Source: Chloroflexota bacterium
Lineage (GTDB): Bacteria > Chloroflexota > UBA6077 > FW602-bin22
Assembly: GCA_004297775.1 (NCBI GenBank)
Contig: SCUE01000032.1
Coordinates: 124,001-188,000 of the forward strand
Reading direction: 5' to 3'
DNA length: 64,000 nt
Numbering within the stretch: position 1 is the first letter of the stretch; the number at the start of each line of letters is the position of its first letter. The translations under genes and the position numbers were made by a program. The notes under the pieces are model-generated. The model was given only the letters and a program-made list of their open reading frames with translations, was not told the origin of the DNA and made no database searches. Positions 56,280 to 64,000 of the stretch are shown piece by piece.

Positions 56280-57137
56280 ATGACGATGAAGCTCGGTTAC
56301 TCGACCTGGAGCACGCAGAAAATGCCGCTCGATGACGCGATCCGTCATCTGGCTCGCATCGGGTACGACGGCATCGAGATCGCGGTGAATCCGGGCTGGA
56401 CCGGTCACGTCGATGACCTGACAACCGCCGACCGCACGCGGATTCGCGCCCTGCTCGACGACACCGGCATCGAGCTTTCGGCGCTCGTCTCGGGACACCG
56501 CAATCAGGTCGCCGAGCGCGCCGACTTCGACGTCGCCACGCAGCGATACCTGCGCGAAATGGACCTTGCCCTCGAATGGGCCAAGCCGGGGCTCATTCCC
56601 TCGATGGACGTCGCGGTCGGCGGCACGTCCGACCAGTGGGACAGCCTCAAGAATCTGATCGTCGAGCGCGTCAGCGAGACGGTTGCGATCTCGGCCGAGC
56701 GCAACATCATCGTCGCGCTCGAGCCGCACGTCGGCCAGGCGATCGACCATCCCGACCGCATGCTCTGGGTCATCAATCAAGTGAAGTCACCCTTCTGCCG
56801 CGTCAACTTCGATATTTCACACTTCGAGGTCCAAGGGATCCCGATGGACGAGACGATCCCGAAGTTGGCCCGCTACACCGAGCACGTCCACATCAAGGAT
56901 GAACTGGGCCTGGCGCCGAACCACCAGTTCCTCATTCCCGGCGAGGGGAACTTCGATTACGTCAAGTACCTCCGGCTCATGCACCAGTACGGCTACACGG
57001 GCCACATCAGCCCCGAGATCTCGCTCATGGTGCAGCGACGCGAGAACTACGACGCGGTCGCGGCGATGGAGCAAACCTACAGGGTCGTTGCGGCGGCGTT
57101 CGAGAAGTCGGGCGTGCCGCGGGAGCGGCACGCGTAG
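56280..57137 (+). CDS. Sugar phosphate isomerase/epimerase, AP-endonuclease-2-type TIM barrel
   Basis: 285 residues. MKLGYSTWSTQKMPLDDAIR, IGYDGIEIAVNPG, IIVALEPHVG, VNFDISHFEVQG, YTEHVHIKDE, and HISPEISLMVQ place the metal-binding Glu, Asp-x2-His, His and Glu at the ends of successive strands, as in xylose isomerase-like and myo-inosose dehydratase/IolI-like proteins. The substrate is a sugar or cyclitol derivative, not readable. ATG 56280 or ATG 56286 may start it; a GTAGGGG box precedes both. Confidence 0.9.
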   Translation: MTMKLGYSTWSTQKMPLDDAIRHLARIGYDGIEIAVNPGWTGHVDDLTTADRTRIRALLDDTGIELSALVSGHRNQVAERADFDVATQRYLREMDLALEWAKPGLIPSMDVAVGGTSDQWDSLKNLIVERVSETVAISAERNIIVALEPHVGQAIDHPDRMLWVINQVKSPFCRVNFDISHFEVQGIPMDETIPKLARYTEHVHIKDELGLAPNHQFLIPGEGNFDYVKYLRLMHQYGYTGHISPEISLMVQRRENYDAVAAMEQTYRVVAAAFEKSGVPRERHA

Positions 57138-57144
57138 CGGCTTC

Positions 57145-57165
57145 GCGCGCCGGTAAACGGCGCGC
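57145..57165. terminator. Hairpin between convergent genes
   Basis: Perfect 8-bp stem (57145-57152 GCGCGCCG with 57158-57165) and 5-nt loop GTAAA, beginning eight bases after the stop of the isomerase/epimerase gene. It lies 58 nt beyond the argG stop on the other strand. Likely a shared terminator. Confidence 0.65.
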
Positions 57166-57222
57166 CGACGAGATCGCCTGTCTCGGCGGCGTCGTTGGCG
57201 CACCGGCCGATCGGGCGCGCGC

Positions 57223-58545
57223 TTACCCGCGCGCGACCGGCGTTCTGGCCTGGTGTCGGGCGCGCTCGGCCGCCCAGAGGTGCAGCGCCTGCACGTCGAT
57301 GAATCCGCGCGCCTTCTCGGGATCGAGCGCGGTGCCAGTCATGCTCTCGAACGAACTCAATTGCGGATCGTAGAGCGAGTTCGGACTCCACCGCGCGACC
57401 GGCGTCGCCGAGCCTCGGTACAGGCGCACGAGCGACCATCCGTTGACGTGTCGCTGCTCCTCCTGTAAGCCAGCCAGCGCCTTGCGCATCTGCTGCGACC
57501 ACCAGCCGCCGTTGTAGATGAGTCTTGCTAGCAGCGGCGCCTGCGACAACTTCTCATCGATGACCGGGCCGTCGTGGACGACACCTTCGAGATCCTGGTG
57601 CGCTTCGAGCAACAGCGTGTGGCCAGGCGCCTCATAGACGCCGCGTGACTTGATGCCGACGTACCGCGTCTCGACCATGTCGAGGATGCCGACTCCGTGC
57701 CGACCGGCCACCTCGTTGGCGGCCTTGAGGATCGCGACCGAGTCACCCTCGATCGGGCGCGCCGTCACGACGCCGTTCTCATCCTCGATCTGAATCTTGA
57801 CCGGCCGGCCGCGTTCGAAGAAGACGCGCGCGTACTCGGCCCGGTCCGGCGCCATGGCTGGGTCGGTCAGCTTCGTGTAGACGATCTTGCCGATATGACT
57901 CTCCTCCGGCCGTTCGAGCGCGACACCCTCGGACGAGATGTGCAGCATGTTCTCGTCCTGGCTGTACGGATCCTCGCCCTCGTTCCCGCCCGAGGCAATC
58001 GGAATGCCCATCGACTGGAGGTACTGACGCATGACGACGCGACCGCCGTTGCCGAAGCGATCGAGGAAGATCTTCTCCTTCCACGGCGCGAAGATCTCCA
58101 GACCGTCGATCCGTTCGGCTGGATCGGCGTTCAGCACCAGCCAGGTGGTCTCGAAGCGGACCTGATCGTTCCCCTTGCCTGTCGCGCCGTGCGACAGGAC
58201 GGTCGCGCGATGCTTCCGCGCCACCCGCATCGCGGCGCGAGCGGTCGGGTAGCGCGCCAGCGAGGTGCCGAGGAGGTATCGGCCTTCGAGTTTGGCGTGC
58301 ATCTGCATCGCCGGTACGAAGAATTCGTCGATCAACTCGCGGCGCAGATCGACCGATTCGTGGGTGATCGCGCCGAGTTCGCGCGATTTCTTGGCCGCGG
58401 CGTCGAGGCTGTCGGAGGCGCGCTGTCCGACGTTGGCGGTGAAGGTCACAACCTCCCAGCCCTGCTCGCGCACCATCCAGGTCAGGATCGCGCTGGAATC
58501 GAGGCCGCCACTGAACGCGAGGACCGCTCGTTTCTTCGTCGTCAC
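57223..58545 (-). CDS. argG: Argininosuccinate synthase
   Basis: 440 residues. AVLAFSGGLDSSAILTWMV is the ATP pyrophosphatase loop, FTANVGQ follows, and HGATGKGNDQVRFE is the citrulline/aspartate-binding region. IASGGNEGEDPYSQDENMLH, GRHGVGILDMVE and GIKSRGVYEAPG are further family blocks. It ligates citrulline and aspartate with ATP in arginine synthesis. GTG 58545 is taken because it overlaps the stop of the HD-GYP gene (GTGA) and the family begins with this strand. Coupling of argG to a signalling gene is unusual. Confidence 0.94.
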   Translation of the reverse strand: MTTKKRAVLAFSGGLDSSAILTWMVREQGWEVVTFTANVGQRASDSLDAAAKKSRELGAITHESVDLRRELIDEFFVPAMQMHAKLEGRYLLGTSLARYPTARAAMRVARKHRATVLSHGATGKGNDQVRFETTWLVLNADPAERIDGLEIFAPWKEKIFLDRFGNGGRVVMRQYLQSMGIPIASGGNEGEDPYSQDENMLHISSEGVALERPEESHIGKIVYTKLTDPAMAPDRAEYARVFFERGRPVKIQIEDENGVVTARPIEGDSVAILKAANEVAGRHGVGILDMVETRYVGIKSRGVYEAPGHTLLLEAHQDLEGVVHDGPVIDEKLSQAPLLARLIYNGGWWSQQMRKALAGLQEEQRHVNGWSLVRLYRGSATPVARWSPNSLYDPQLSSFESMTGTALDPEKARGFIDVQALHLWAAERARHQARTPVARG

Positions 58546-60221
58546 GGCCGAGAATTGTAGTGACGCGTCTCCTCCCGGAGCGCTTCGTAGCTGTGCTGCG
58601 CCACGCCATCCGGTAAGGGACCGTCCGGCAGGGCGACCGCCAGTGCTTCGACGCAAGCGGGGTCGAACTGCGTCCCAGCGCAGCGGCGTAACTCGGCCAC
58701 CGCGGTCGCGTGATCCCGCGGTTCATGGTAAGCGCGGCGCGACGTCATCGTGTCGTACGCGTCGCACACGCCGACGATCCGCGCCACCATCGGCACCGCG
58801 TCGCCAGCCAAGCCGTCCGGATAACCGCCGCCATCGATGCGCTCGTGATGGCTCCGGACGACATCCATTACGAGTTGCCCGAACCCGACCGGCATGAGGA
58901 TCTCGTGTCCGATTGCGGGATGCGCCTTGACGAGCGCGAACTCGCTATCGTCGAGCTTTCCCGGCTTCAGAAGGACATGGTCGGGCACGCCAATCTTGCC
59001 AACATCGTGGAGTAGTCCGCCCATCTCGATGTGCTCGATGGTCTCGGGCGACAGCGCAAGCGCTCGCGCAACCCGCGTTGCGTAGTCGGCGACTCGCTGA
59101 GAGTGTCCGTTCGTGTACGGATCTTTCGCGTCGACCGCCGCCGCCAATGCGTGCACGGTGTTCAGATAGGCCTCGGTCAGTCGACGCTGTCGATCCTCCA
59201 GGCTGGCGGCCATACCGTCGAACGCCGCGCCGAGCGCCCCAATCTCATCACCACCGTGGACCCGCGAGCGTGCGCCCAGGTCGCCGGCACCGAGTGCCCT
59301 CGCCGCCCCGACCAGCCGTCCAACTGGCGACGCGATGAAGCGAGACAGCGTCAGTCCGATCGCGGCCGCCAGCATCATCGCCAGCGCGGTCAAGCCGGCC
59401 AGGACCTGCCGCGTCACGAGACCGGATGCCTCGACGACGTCGGCCGGCAGCGCGACGACGATCGTCCCGATATCGCGATCGCGTAGGCGTGCCGGGATCG
59501 CGAGCGCGCGAAACGGACGATCGTCGATCGTGGTGGCCACGACCGAACCGTCGAATCCGCCGGCGGTCAGGCCAGGCATCGTCGTGGCAATGACGCCGCC
59601 CGCGTCGTCGGTAATCGCAACGTCCCCTAGCGCCGCGCGACGCATGCCCGCGGCGGCGCGTTCGGAGCCGGTCGCCAGCGCGAGAGCACCGACGATGGCG
59701 CCGTCACGTCGTAGCGGCGCCGCGACGACGAAGACGCTTTCGCCGGCGATGCTGCCGAGGCCGGCGTGGCGCTCCCCGAGCCGGTCCGACTCGCCGCGTA
59801 ACGCCGAAGTGATCGTCGGGAGCGTAGCCTGTCGGACGCTGTCGTCGACCCGCCAGCCGGTCGCCTCGCGACGCGCCGCGAATGTCGAGCCATCGGATGC
59901 CACGACGATCGCGCGATCGATCGTTTGATCCAGGCCGGCTCGGGTCGCCAGCGCAGCGAGATGCGCGGACGTCGGCGGATCGAGCGGATCTCCGGCCGTC
60001 ACGAGTCCGTCGAGCCCGCTCAGACGCGCCACTTCCTGTCGTCCGAACTCGAGTCCAGCCGCGCGCGCGCCTTGGGCCAGTGCGACGACAACGCGGTCGT
60101 CGGTCGATTCGGAGACGAGCCGAGCCGTGATGAACGCGCCCGCTCCGCCGACGATGAGAGTCAGCAGGACATAGGGGATCGCGATCTTGGCCGCGAGAGG
60201 GAGGCGGCTCCAGAGCGACAT
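58542..60221 (-). CDS. Membrane HD-GYP signalling protein with double-Cache-like sensor and HAMP
   Basis: 559 residues. Two membrane helices (about 8-33 and 275-297) bracket a ~240-residue extracytoplasmic sensor with dCache/CSS-like strands (IDRAIVVASDGSTFAARR, GDVAITDDAGGVIATTMPG). A HAMP (RFIASPVGRLVGAARAL...GDEIGALGAAFDGM) precedes HD-GYP: GHSQRVADYATRVARAL, HDVGKIGVPDHVLLKPGKL, and HHERIDGGGYPDGLAGD. All HD and GYP metal residues are present, so it should hydrolyse cyclic di-GMP. ATG 60221 is chosen so the membrane helix follows at once; the frame extends to 60266. Confidence 0.9.
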   Translation of the reverse strand: MSLWSRLPLAAKIAIPYVLLTLIVGGAGAFITARLVSESTDDRVVVALAQGARAAGLEFGRQEVARLSGLDGLVTAGDPLDPPTSAHLAALATRAGLDQTIDRAIVVASDGSTFAARREATGWRVDDSVRQATLPTITSALRGESDRLGERHAGLGSIAGESVFVVAAPLRRDGAIVGALALATGSERAAAGMRRAALGDVAITDDAGGVIATTMPGLTAGGFDGSVVATTIDDRPFRALAIPARLRDRDIGTIVVALPADVVEASGLVTRQVLAGLTALAMMLAAAIGLTLSRFIASPVGRLVGAARALGAGDLGARSRVHGGDEIGALGAAFDGMAASLEDRQRRLTEAYLNTVHALAAAVDAKDPYTNGHSQRVADYATRVARALALSPETIEHIEMGGLLHDVGKIGVPDHVLLKPGKLDDSEFALVKAHPAIGHEILMPVGFGQLVMDVVRSHHERIDGGGYPDGLAGDAVPMVARIVGVCDAYDTMTSRRAYHEPRDHATAVAELRRCAGTQFDPACVEALAVALPDGPLPDGVAQHSYEALREETRHYNSRP

Positions 60222-60289
60222 CGGCGAACACCACGGTAACGCTTTCGCAAGCCCGCCGCGCGACACGGTCGCCTTGGGACGAAAGTCCT

Positions 60290-61771
60290 ATGCGCCCTTG
60301 GACCGTACGGGCGATTCTCAGACCAGTGAGATGGCGCGACACTGAGCACGTGCTGGCAGACATCAGTCGTCAGATCGTTCGGTTGACCAGACGCGGTACC
60401 GGTTGGGGCGTCGCTGTCACCATCGGAACACTGGTCGTGACGACCGCGACCGCATTCGGCGCCACCACACTCGGTTTCGACGGTACTTCAACGGCGCGAC
60501 CGCGCATCGGACTCGCCGCTGGCGCGAACGGCCGGTACGCTTCGCCACTGGCTGGGCTCAACGTGCCCGTCGGCGCGGCGCCCGGTGACGCGCGATTCGT
60601 CGAGCCGCCAACGTTCGTCGGACGACTCGTGGCCGGTCTCGCCCGCTTCGTCGGTCTGGATGCGCCGTACCGCGAGACAGATCGCCAACCTGATTCGACG
60701 AAAGACGATAGCGTCCGTGGTTCCATCGATCTCGGCGTGAGAATCGCCAACGGAACTGGCGCGCGTATCGGCGACGATCCTGCTCCGGTCGCGCCGCTCG
60801 GACCTGTGATCCACGCCACGTCGTCCGCCGTTGACCGGCGCGCGACCGACACGAGCGAAAACGCTGCCAGCCCCTCCGATGGTGACGCGCCGAAGTCCGA
60901 CCGGCCGATCGATCGACGGCCGAATGCGCCCCGCCGCGAGGATCCATCGTCGGGATCGATCGCGCCCCGGGTGAGTGCAACACCAGACAGCCCAATTGCC
61001 GCGCCAGTCGCCGCATCGACGCCACGCGCGACCGCGGCACCCGCCGATCCAAGTCCGACCGCCATTCGGACGGTCGTCTCCAGTGCTACTCCGACCATCC
61101 ACGTTCCGGCACCGACGCCGATCGTTGCTCTGCCGACCGCGACCCCACCCACACTTAGGCCAACGGTCGCATCGACACCTGCATCCGACGCGCACGGCAA
61201 GTCGGATACGTCGAACGCGTCGCCGACGGCCGTGCCTACCGAGATCCCACCCACACTCGAACCGACGGTGGCGCCGACGCAAACGTCCACGACGCACGGC
61301 AAGTCGGACACGGCAAACGCATCGGCGACGGCCGCGCCGACCGCGAAAGGCGACGTGACATCGAAGCCATCGACCGCCGCGACAGCGACGCCGTCGAGCG
61401 GCAGCAACGGGAAGAACGATCAGGCTGGGGACAGAGAGAAGAAGTCCGATCGCGGCGCAGCCGCCGAGCCAACGCCGATCGCGAGTGACCCGACTCCGGT
61501 GACAGTCGCTCCAACGCCGATCGTGGCTGATCCGACTCCGGTGACAATCGATCCAACACCGGTTGAGAGTGATCCAACGTCCGTGCCAATCGCGCCGACG
61601 CCAACGAAGAACAACGGGCAGCGCAAGACATCGCACTCCGACCGCGTTCCGACAACCGACCCGACGCCAGCGGCCACGGCGGCAAGATCAGAATCGACAC
61701 CATCGACGGCGGATCCAACGCCGGCGCTGGATGCTCGTGCCGGCAAGGGACGGAAGGGCGCGACCGGCTAG
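60290..61771 (+). CDS. Membrane-anchored Thr/Pro/Ala-rich repeat protein
   Basis: 493 residues. One membrane helix at about 38-60 (GWGVAVTIGTLVVTTATAFG) leaves a long external part. Residues 65-200 are moderately complex; from about 210 the protein is Pro/Thr/Ser/Ala with Lys/Asp patches. There are two 34-residue repeats (about 286-353, PPTL...GKSDT) and three 14-residue repeats (400-441, DPTPVT...PTP). It is probably a cell-surface stalk or spacer. No enzymatic motif is visible and the family is unknown to me. Divergent from the HD-GYP gene 68 nt away. Confidence 0.7.
   Translation: MRPWTVRAILRPVRWRDTEHVLADISRQIVRLTRRGTGWGVAVTIGTLVVTTATAFGATTLGFDGTSTARPRIGLAAGANGRYASPLAGLNVPVGAAPGDARFVEPPTFVGRLVAGLARFVGLDAPYRETDRQPDSTKDDSVRGSIDLGVRIANGTGARIGDDPAPVAPLGPVIHATSSAVDRRATDTSENAASPSDGDAPKSDRPIDRRPNAPRREDPSSGSIAPRVSATPDSPIAAPVAASTPRATAAPADPSPTAIRTVVSSATPTIHVPAPTPIVALPTATPPTLRPTVASTPASDAHGKSDTSNASPTAVPTEIPPTLEPTVAPTQTSTTHGKSDTANASATAAPTAKGDVTSKPSTAATATPSSGSNGKNDQAGDREKKSDRGAAAEPTPIASDPTPVTVAPTPIVADPTPVTIDPTPVESDPTSVPIAPTPTKNNGQRKTSHSDRVPTTDPTPAATAARSESTPSTADPTPALDARAGKGRKGATG
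61145..61348 (+). repeat. Two tandem imperfect 102-bp repeats inside the Thr/Pro-rich gene
   Basis: Copies start at 61145 and 61247. Shared blocks include CCACCCACACT at each start and GCACGGCAAGTCGGA in the middle. The period is 34 codons, so the frame is kept. Confidence 0.75.
61487..61612 (+). repeat. Three 42-bp repeats inside the Thr/Pro-rich gene
   Basis: Units start at 61487, 61529 and 61571 with GA[CT]CC[GA]AC. They encode 14-residue units beginning DPTPVT or DPTSVP. Confidence 0.7.
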
Positions 61772-61865
61772 CTGCCAGCTGCTCGGTATTGCGCTCGAGG
61801 ACGACCGATCGAACGGTCGCCAGTAGATCCGATGGCGTTCCGTCGAGCCGCGCTCTGTCTTACGG

Positions 61866-63671
61866 TTAGGTCGCTCGCCTCCCCGCCCACACGTACCGCA
61901 TCTCCTCGTTCGTCCGAAGCAACTCCGCCAGCGATCCGACGGCATCGACCCGTCCGTCCTTCATCACGATGACGCGGTCGGCGCGCCGCAACGCCTCCGG
62001 CCGGTGCGACACGACCAGGCAGGTACGCTTGCCGTCCGCGAAGAGCCGCTCCCAGAGCAGCCGCTCGGTCTCCGCGTCGAGTGCGCTCGACAGGTCGTCG
62101 AACACGAGTAGCTCCGGTTGGCGCACGAACATCCGCGCCGCCGCGACCCGCTGAACCTGTCCGCCGGAGAGCTTCGTCCCCCGCGGCCTGACTGGCGTCG
62201 CCAGTCCCTGCTCCAGCTGTTCGACGTCACGTTCGAGGACGGCCAATCGGACGGTCGCCAGAAGCACAGCCACACTCGCCGGCGCGCCCTGGCGAATATT
62301 CTCTTCGAGCGTCTCGCTGAACAGCCGGGGAACCTGCGGCGTATAGGCCGTTCGCGGTGGCCCGAAGAACGCGCCCGGCTCGTCGACCGCCACACCGTTC
62401 CACCGAATCTCGCCGGATTCCCGCGGCACCAGCCCGAGCAGCGCCCTCAGCAGTGTCGTTTTCCCCGAGCCGATGCGGCCGGTCACGACGACTGTCTCGC
62501 CTCTTGCGACGACGAGATCAATTCCCTCGATACCGAGCGTCCCGTCGGAATGGCGGTAGGTCAGCCCGCGTACTTCGAGCCGTTCCAGACGCTCGCGCGG
62601 ACGGAGCGCCGGCGTGAAAGACGGAGTCGGTCCGTCGAGCGCGAGCGGCGCCGTGTCGAGCAGCGCGGTGGTTGGCAGGCGGCTGCCAGCCTCGCGGCCG
62701 AGCACGGTTGCCATTCGCTCGATCGAGACGCCGGTCTGCACATAACCTCTCAGTACTCGTATGATCTCGATCGGGTACCACGTGAACTCAATCAGGTAGG
62801 TCACGAAGAGCGCGAAGTCGCCGACCGTGAAGGTCCCTGAGCGCACCTTGTCCGCCGCCAACAGCAGGATCGCGCCGGTCGCGAGTTGAACGACGTTGAC
62901 TCCAAGTCCGTCGATCAGGTCGTAGAAGACCTTGTCCTTCACCGCCGTGCTCCGTCGGATCGCGTTCAACGCCCGAAGACGCGCGATCACGTGGGGTGTC
63001 GCCCCGGCGATTCTGATCGCTGGCACGGCGCCAAACAGTTCGCCGAGAAATCCGGTCACCCGTCCAACCGCCGCGCGACTCGCGCGTCGCAGGCCGTCGG
63101 TGCGGTTGCGCAGGTGAGCGACCAACGTGACCAGGACGCCCAGCGGCACGAATACGAGCAGCGTGATCGTCGGGTCGATCTGGTACATCACGATCAGCGC
63201 GCCGGCGGCGAAGAGGGTGCGGCCAATCAGGTCGATGAGACCGTCCATCGCCTCAGCGATCTCGTCCGCATCATCCCGGAAACGGCTCATCGCCTCACCC
63301 GGTGAATCGATCAGGCCGCGAGCGCCGTGCGCGTCGAGCAGCTCGCGCAACAGGTTGCGGCGCAGAAGCGCCGCGCTCGCCCCTTTGAAGCTGCCCCAGC
63401 CTAATGTAAGGCCGGTGTCCGCCATCAGACCGACTGCCTCGACCGCGACGAACAGCGCGATGACCGTTGATACGTTGAGGCCAGCCGGGGCGCTCCCCGT
63501 TAGCGCGTCGAAGAAGGCCCGGGCAACCAGGCCCGCCGCGATCGGAATGCAAAAGGTGAGGGTCGCGAAGAACAGGCACAATGCGAAGTAGCCGGGGCGC
63601 GCGCGTATGAGCTGCGCCGCGACCCACCAGACCGGCCGTGTACCATGACGCGCGGCGACCTCAGCTGACAT
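61866..63671 (-). CDS. ABC exporter half-transporter (permease-ATPase fusion)
   Basis: 601 residues. The membrane domain has about six helices (20-320). The ATPase domain has [20 protein letters not shown] (Walker A), the Q-loop [11 protein letters not shown], signature [10 protein letters not shown], Walker [15 protein letters not shown], and switch His in VVSHRPEAL. The catalytic Glu after Walker B is Asp here (FDD rather than LDE), so this site probably hydrolyses ATP poorly. GGAGG lies five bases before ATG 63671, which overlaps the end of a second ABC exporter gene by 11 nt. The two likely form a heterodimer. Confidence 0.92.
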   Translation of the reverse strand: MSAEVAARHGTRPVWWVAAQLIRARPGYFALCLFFATLTFCIPIAAGLVARAFFDALTGSAPAGLNVSTVIALFVAVEAVGLMADTGLTLGWGSFKGASAALLRRNLLRELLDAHGARGLIDSPGEAMSRFRDDADEIAEAMDGLIDLIGRTLFAAGALIVMYQIDPTITLLVFVPLGVLVTLVAHLRNRTDGLRRASRAAVGRVTGFLGELFGAVPAIRIAGATPHVIARLRALNAIRRSTAVKDKVFYDLIDGLGVNVVQLATGAILLLAADKVRSGTFTVGDFALFVTYLIEFTWYPIEIIRVLRGYVQTGVSIERMATVLGREAGSRLPTTALLDTAPLALDGPTPSFTPALRPRERLERLEVRGLTYRHSDGTLGIEGIDLVVARGETVVVTGRIGSGKTTLLRALLGLVPRESGEIRWNGVAVDEPGAFFGPPRTAYTPQVPRLFSETLEENIRQGAPASVAVLLATVRLAVLERDVEQLEQGLATPVRPRGTKLSGGQVQRVAAARMFVRQPELLVFDDLSSALDAETERLLWERLFADGKRTCLVVSHRPEALRRADRVIVMKDGRVDAVGSLAELLRTNEEMRYVWAGRRAT

Positions 63672-64000
63672 TCGTTCCTCCGATGGCCGCGAGTTGACCG
63701 AGTGGCCCGACTGTTCCCGCGTCGAGTAGCGCGCGGAAGCGCGAGTGCGGATCGGCCGCGAGCGCGACGCGCCGGCCGTGCTCGACGATCCGTCCGTCTT
63801 CGACAATCGCGATGTCGTCGGCGCGCTGGACGGTCGATAGTCGGTGCGCGATCAGGATCGCGGTCCGATCGGCGAGTAGTCCATCGACGGCCCGCTCGAG
63901 CAATCGTTCCGTGCCCGGATCGAGCCGCGACGACGCCTCGTCCAGGATCACCAGGCCGGGATCGCGCAGGAACACACGCGCGAAGGCGAGAAGTTGCCCC
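63661..64000 (-). CDS. ABC exporter ATPase subunit, C-terminal part (runs off right edge)
   Basis: 112 codons visible. [27 protein letters not shown] covers the end of the signature region and Walker B with the catalytic Glu (VILDEAS), followed by [21 protein letters not shown] with the switch His. It has a normal catalytic Glu, unlike the partner encoded downstream. The stop overlaps the partner's start region by 11 nt. The membrane domain is outside the window. Confidence 0.9.
   Translation of the reverse strand, partial: GQLLAFARVFLRDPGLVILDEASSRLDPGTERLLERAVDGLLADRTAILIAHRLSTVQRADDIAIVEDGRIVEHGRRVALAADPHSRFRALLDAGTVGPLGQLAAIGGTNVS

Noticed and set aside
61145-61612. CRISPR-like array
   Set aside because: Repeats are in frame, imperfect and contiguous, with no spacers; they are coding repeats.
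60488-61636. Minus-strand 382-codon Arg/Trp/Cys-rich frame
   Set aside because: Antisense to the Thr/Pro repeat gene; Arg and Cys richness is the complement of GC-rich Thr/Pro/Asp codons.

Overview
The window is GC-rich bacterial chromosome with genes on both strands in short operons. No rRNA, tRNA, CRISPR array, IS element or phage block was seen. Two F420-type luciferase-like oxidoreductases, a PPOX-family flavin protein, a DUF3179 lipoprotein, NarX/NarL-type kinases with GAF domains and frequent GTG/TTG starts would suit a Chloroflexota genome (Thermomicrobia- or Limnocylindria-like). That placement is inference, as no phylogenetic marker is present.

Layout. 1-9.2 kb: surface polysaccharide genes (NoeA-like methyltransferase, sugar aminotransferase, GT4, O-antigen ligase/polymerase, two GT2, nucleotidyltransferase), interrupted by an MNT/HEPN toxin-antitoxin pair next to a GT2 remnant. 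9.5-16.7 kb: acyl-CoA synthetase, L-rhamnose mutarotase, DksA-like protein, two flavin/F420 enzymes and an RNA methyltransferase. 16.7-23.9 kb: a catabolic-looking set (Rieske protein, two amidohydrolases, two Gfo/Idh/MocA dehydrogenases, another F420-type enzyme). 24.0-28.9 kb: rpiA followed by an accessory stretch with a HigBA-like pair, a lone Xre protein, a DUF6998-like putative nuclease, a NUDIX protein and a two-gene HEPN module.

29-54 kb is a dense redox and metal island: Crp/Fnr regulator, thioredoxin-like proteins, MerA-like flavoproteins, a tetraether-lipid-synthase-like radical SAM enzyme, CcdA proteins, a glutaredoxin-thioredoxin reductase fusion, an ArsR-merF-merA operon, cupredoxins, and sensor kinases. 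The strongest signal in the window is here. Two thiol-redox genes, a DsbA-like lipoprotein (36437-37291) and a peroxiredoxin-like/DsbD-alpha fusion (53133-54122), each have an in-frame TGA exactly where the first Cys of the CxxC motif belongs. The frame stays open afterwards, and a 5-6 bp hairpin with a 5-nt loop begins 20-21 nt after the TGA. Both are best read as selenoproteins with bacterial SECIS elements. Both also have an upstream palindrome of the type TGTA-N8-TACA, the half-site spacing used by the Crp/Fnr family. Related sites lie before a thioredoxin-like gene, between a sensor kinase and a YtxJ-like gene, and before the Crp/Fnr gene itself, suggesting one regulon.

54-64 kb: a lipoprotein, a D-2-hydroxyacid dehydrogenase, a sugar isomerase/epimerase, argG overlapping an HD-GYP signalling gene, a Thr/Pro repeat protein, and two overlapping ABC exporter subunits, the second running off the right edge.
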